Part shown: positions 62,162 to 64,000 of the stretch, piece by piece | How positions within the stretch are numbered: the first letter of the stretch is position 1 | Layout: every line of letters begins with the position of its first letter | Source of the DNA: Pithys albifrons albifrons | Taxonomy: Eukaryota > Chordata > Aves > Passeriformes > Thamnophilidae | Assembly: GCF_047495875.1 (NCBI RefSeq) | Contig: NC_092461.1 | Span: 62,112,299-62,176,298 of the forward strand | DNA length: 64,000 nucleotides | Direction of reading: 5' to 3' | Notes under the pieces: generated by a model | Database searches by the model: none | The model's input: the letters and a program-made list of their open reading frames with translations, nothing else | What the model was told of the DNA's origin: nothing | Position numbers and translations under genes: made by a program

Positions 62162-64000
62162 ACACTGAAAGCCAAGATTATCCTAGGATATACAAAAATT
62201 GCTTGGAAATCAGGCCTCTGTGTACTGTGGCCTCTGTGTACTCTTATCTTGTCTCCCCCAAATTACACATTACTTTGTTCACAAATCTTTATTACTTTAT
62301 CTTTTTTTTATCACAGTGAAGTGCAATGTGCCATAGTAATCTATTCAACACTTCACTAAGTACTCTGCCTATGCACTAATATGAACAACTACTGCATATA
62401 GTTAAATGCTTAATCAGGTGTATGGAGTGAAAATAGGATTTAAAGTTACATCTATGCTAGCACTATGTTGATAAAGTTATCACTAAAAGCAGAGGCATTT
62501 TGTTCAGTACCTGAACACAAAATCATTCAGAAAAGGGTCCATGACTAAATTTGAAACTTTTTTCTCAAAATGATTGGCAGAAACTACTGAGGATTATGCA
62601 GGGGAAAGGGAGTTTGCAGTTCCCTGAGACTGGGGGCAGCTCTGAGGGATTAGCCTAGGAAATGGTCTTCACAGATAACTTCATCAAACAAATTCCTATC
62701 CAACAAAAACAGCCTGGTACATTGACAAAACTCTCAGTAAATACTGATCTTTCAAGGGTGCATGTAGTTTTTAAAGATTTTAGAGCTCTGGGACTTTTTG
62801 TATTAGAGGCTTTGCATTCACTGTTGAACACGATGGGACTGTGTGGGAGAGAAGGGGATTGTGCCAGGGAAACCTAGACAGCAGGGTGAGTGTGAGCCAG
62901 ATATATCTGCACTGAACAGCTATTTCTGGCTGCTCAGGACAAGGACACCTGGACTTCAGCATGAAAACAAAAGAAATCAATAAAGTTGAAGGGATGGAAA
63001 CCCTCTAAATTATTGAAAAAGACCTGATATATCCTATTTATACTTTTCAGTAATAGGTGAATAACACAAGATCACACTGGTAGCTGACAATAGACCAAGC
63101 AATAAATTAATGAAATGACATTGCAATTTTTATTTTTGAAACAAAATGAGTTGAGTTACAAACAGGCTTCAAAACTTTTTGTCCATACATTTATTTACTT
63201 TATTCTAAGTAATGTAGTGGGAAGGCATAAAGATTTTGTTTGAAAATGTATGTGTGTTGTCTGGCAATCAAGTATTCAATTAATACTTTGATATGATGTA
63301 GCAAGCACTGGTATTTTCATTGTTATTTAGATGGCTAACTTCACTGAAAAAAACTAGCATTTTTACAGTAAAATGCCACATGCTTATATTTTGGGGGTTG
63401 TAACTCTTATTTATTATTTTTAATTTTAAAACAAAAAGGTATAAAACTAAATAAAATGAAAAATCAAAGCCTAGTATTCTTGCAGCCACACAAATGTCAT
63501 ATTGTGCATTTCCTTTAGCAGAACCAAACCGGACAAGGCTGCTTTTGTCCATCCATCAAGATACGCTGTGACAACAGACACAGAGATCAGTTTAAGAATC
63601 AGGTCACAGATCTGTGCTTCTTTTGTGTCATTTATCCTGTGTTCTCCACCATCACAAATGAGGTATTAAGGAGTTACATGGTCTTCATCACATAACCCAT
63701 AATTCAGAAAAGTTTCTCCCAAGACTGCCCTGAGGACTTCAAGTCAAATGTCAGATGCAGTACCCAACAAATACCTTCCTTCATCCTCAAAAAAAAATCA
63801 GGTTCATTGTACAAGAAGTCCATATGCATGAGCACAGAGAAACAGAAAGCCAGTGCCATGCTAGAAACGCTGCAATTTGCTTGCTTTTGTAGTTCCTATC
63901 AGCTCACCTTATGGACACTTTTGTCACAGTGAACTTTATGTTGCCCAAGACTTGTCCAGCCACCCTGTAGCCAATAAGTGTCCACACATCTACACAGCAG

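Larger units (their letters stand above)
58295..64000. other. Unique DNA, no gene recognised
   Basis: There is no recognisable exon or RNA gene. An AATAAA followed 17 bp later by A15 ends at 59271 and could be the 3' end of an old retrocopy. A 28-29-bp tandem repeat lies at 62075-62161. Open frames are 106 codons at most, without known domains. Confidence 0.55.

Noticed and set aside
1..64000. CRISPR arrays, operons, ribosome binding sites, prophage
   Set aside because: The DNA is vertebrate. No regularly spaced repeats and no bacterial gene organisation are present.

Overview
The window is non-coding DNA from a bird genome. The evidence is its repeats. There are seven chicken-repeat-1 (CR1) LINE pieces, plus one older CR1 remnant, most with the avian-type 3' tail built on ATTCTATGAT. 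There are also two long terminal repeats (LTRs) of avian endogenous-retrovirus type, with AAACCAGCACA-like termini. The background is AT-rich and CpG-poor. I found no exon, promoter or functional RNA gene that I can defend. Open frames stay below about 150 codons on both strands, and the few with recognisable protein content are decayed CR1 reverse transcriptase. The window is best read as a gene desert or a very long intron. I cannot name the species or the nearest gene.

Layout. 112-462: a CR1 3' end abutting an older CR1 tail. 463-10737: unique AT-rich sequence with one G-quadruplex motif near its end. 10738-12806: the largest repeat, a 2.1-kb 5'-truncated CR1 on the minus strand carrying remnants of ORF2, including the FADD catalytic motif. 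12807-26612: unique DNA with a CR1 piece at 19.3 kb, a 22-bp tandem repeat and a pair of palindromes at 20.4 kb. 26613-27056: a 420-bp retroposon on the minus strand with an A10 tail and a perfect 12-bp target-site duplication (TSD). 31807-32192: a 368-bp composite SINE on the plus strand with a perfect 9-bp TSD. 32193-64000: mostly unique DNA with four short CR1 pieces (32.3, 45.0, 45.9 and 47.3 kb) and two solo LTRs (41.0-41.7 kb plus strand; 57.7-58.3 kb minus strand).

The most interesting content is the pair of retroposons at 26.6 and 31.8 kb. The 31.8-kb element has a head resembling tRNA-Gln(CUG), then a shortened 5S rRNA-like segment, then a tail. The 26.6-kb element has a completely different head made of two duplicated hairpin units. 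About 122 bp of tail is nevertheless shared by the two. Long TSDs and an A-tail are not typical of CR1, so a different LINE probably mobilised them. My hypothesis, not shown by the window, is an RTE-clade LINE such as AviRTE, which is known from only some bird lineages. Composite tRNA/5S SINEs are rare, and I do not recognise this one as a named family.
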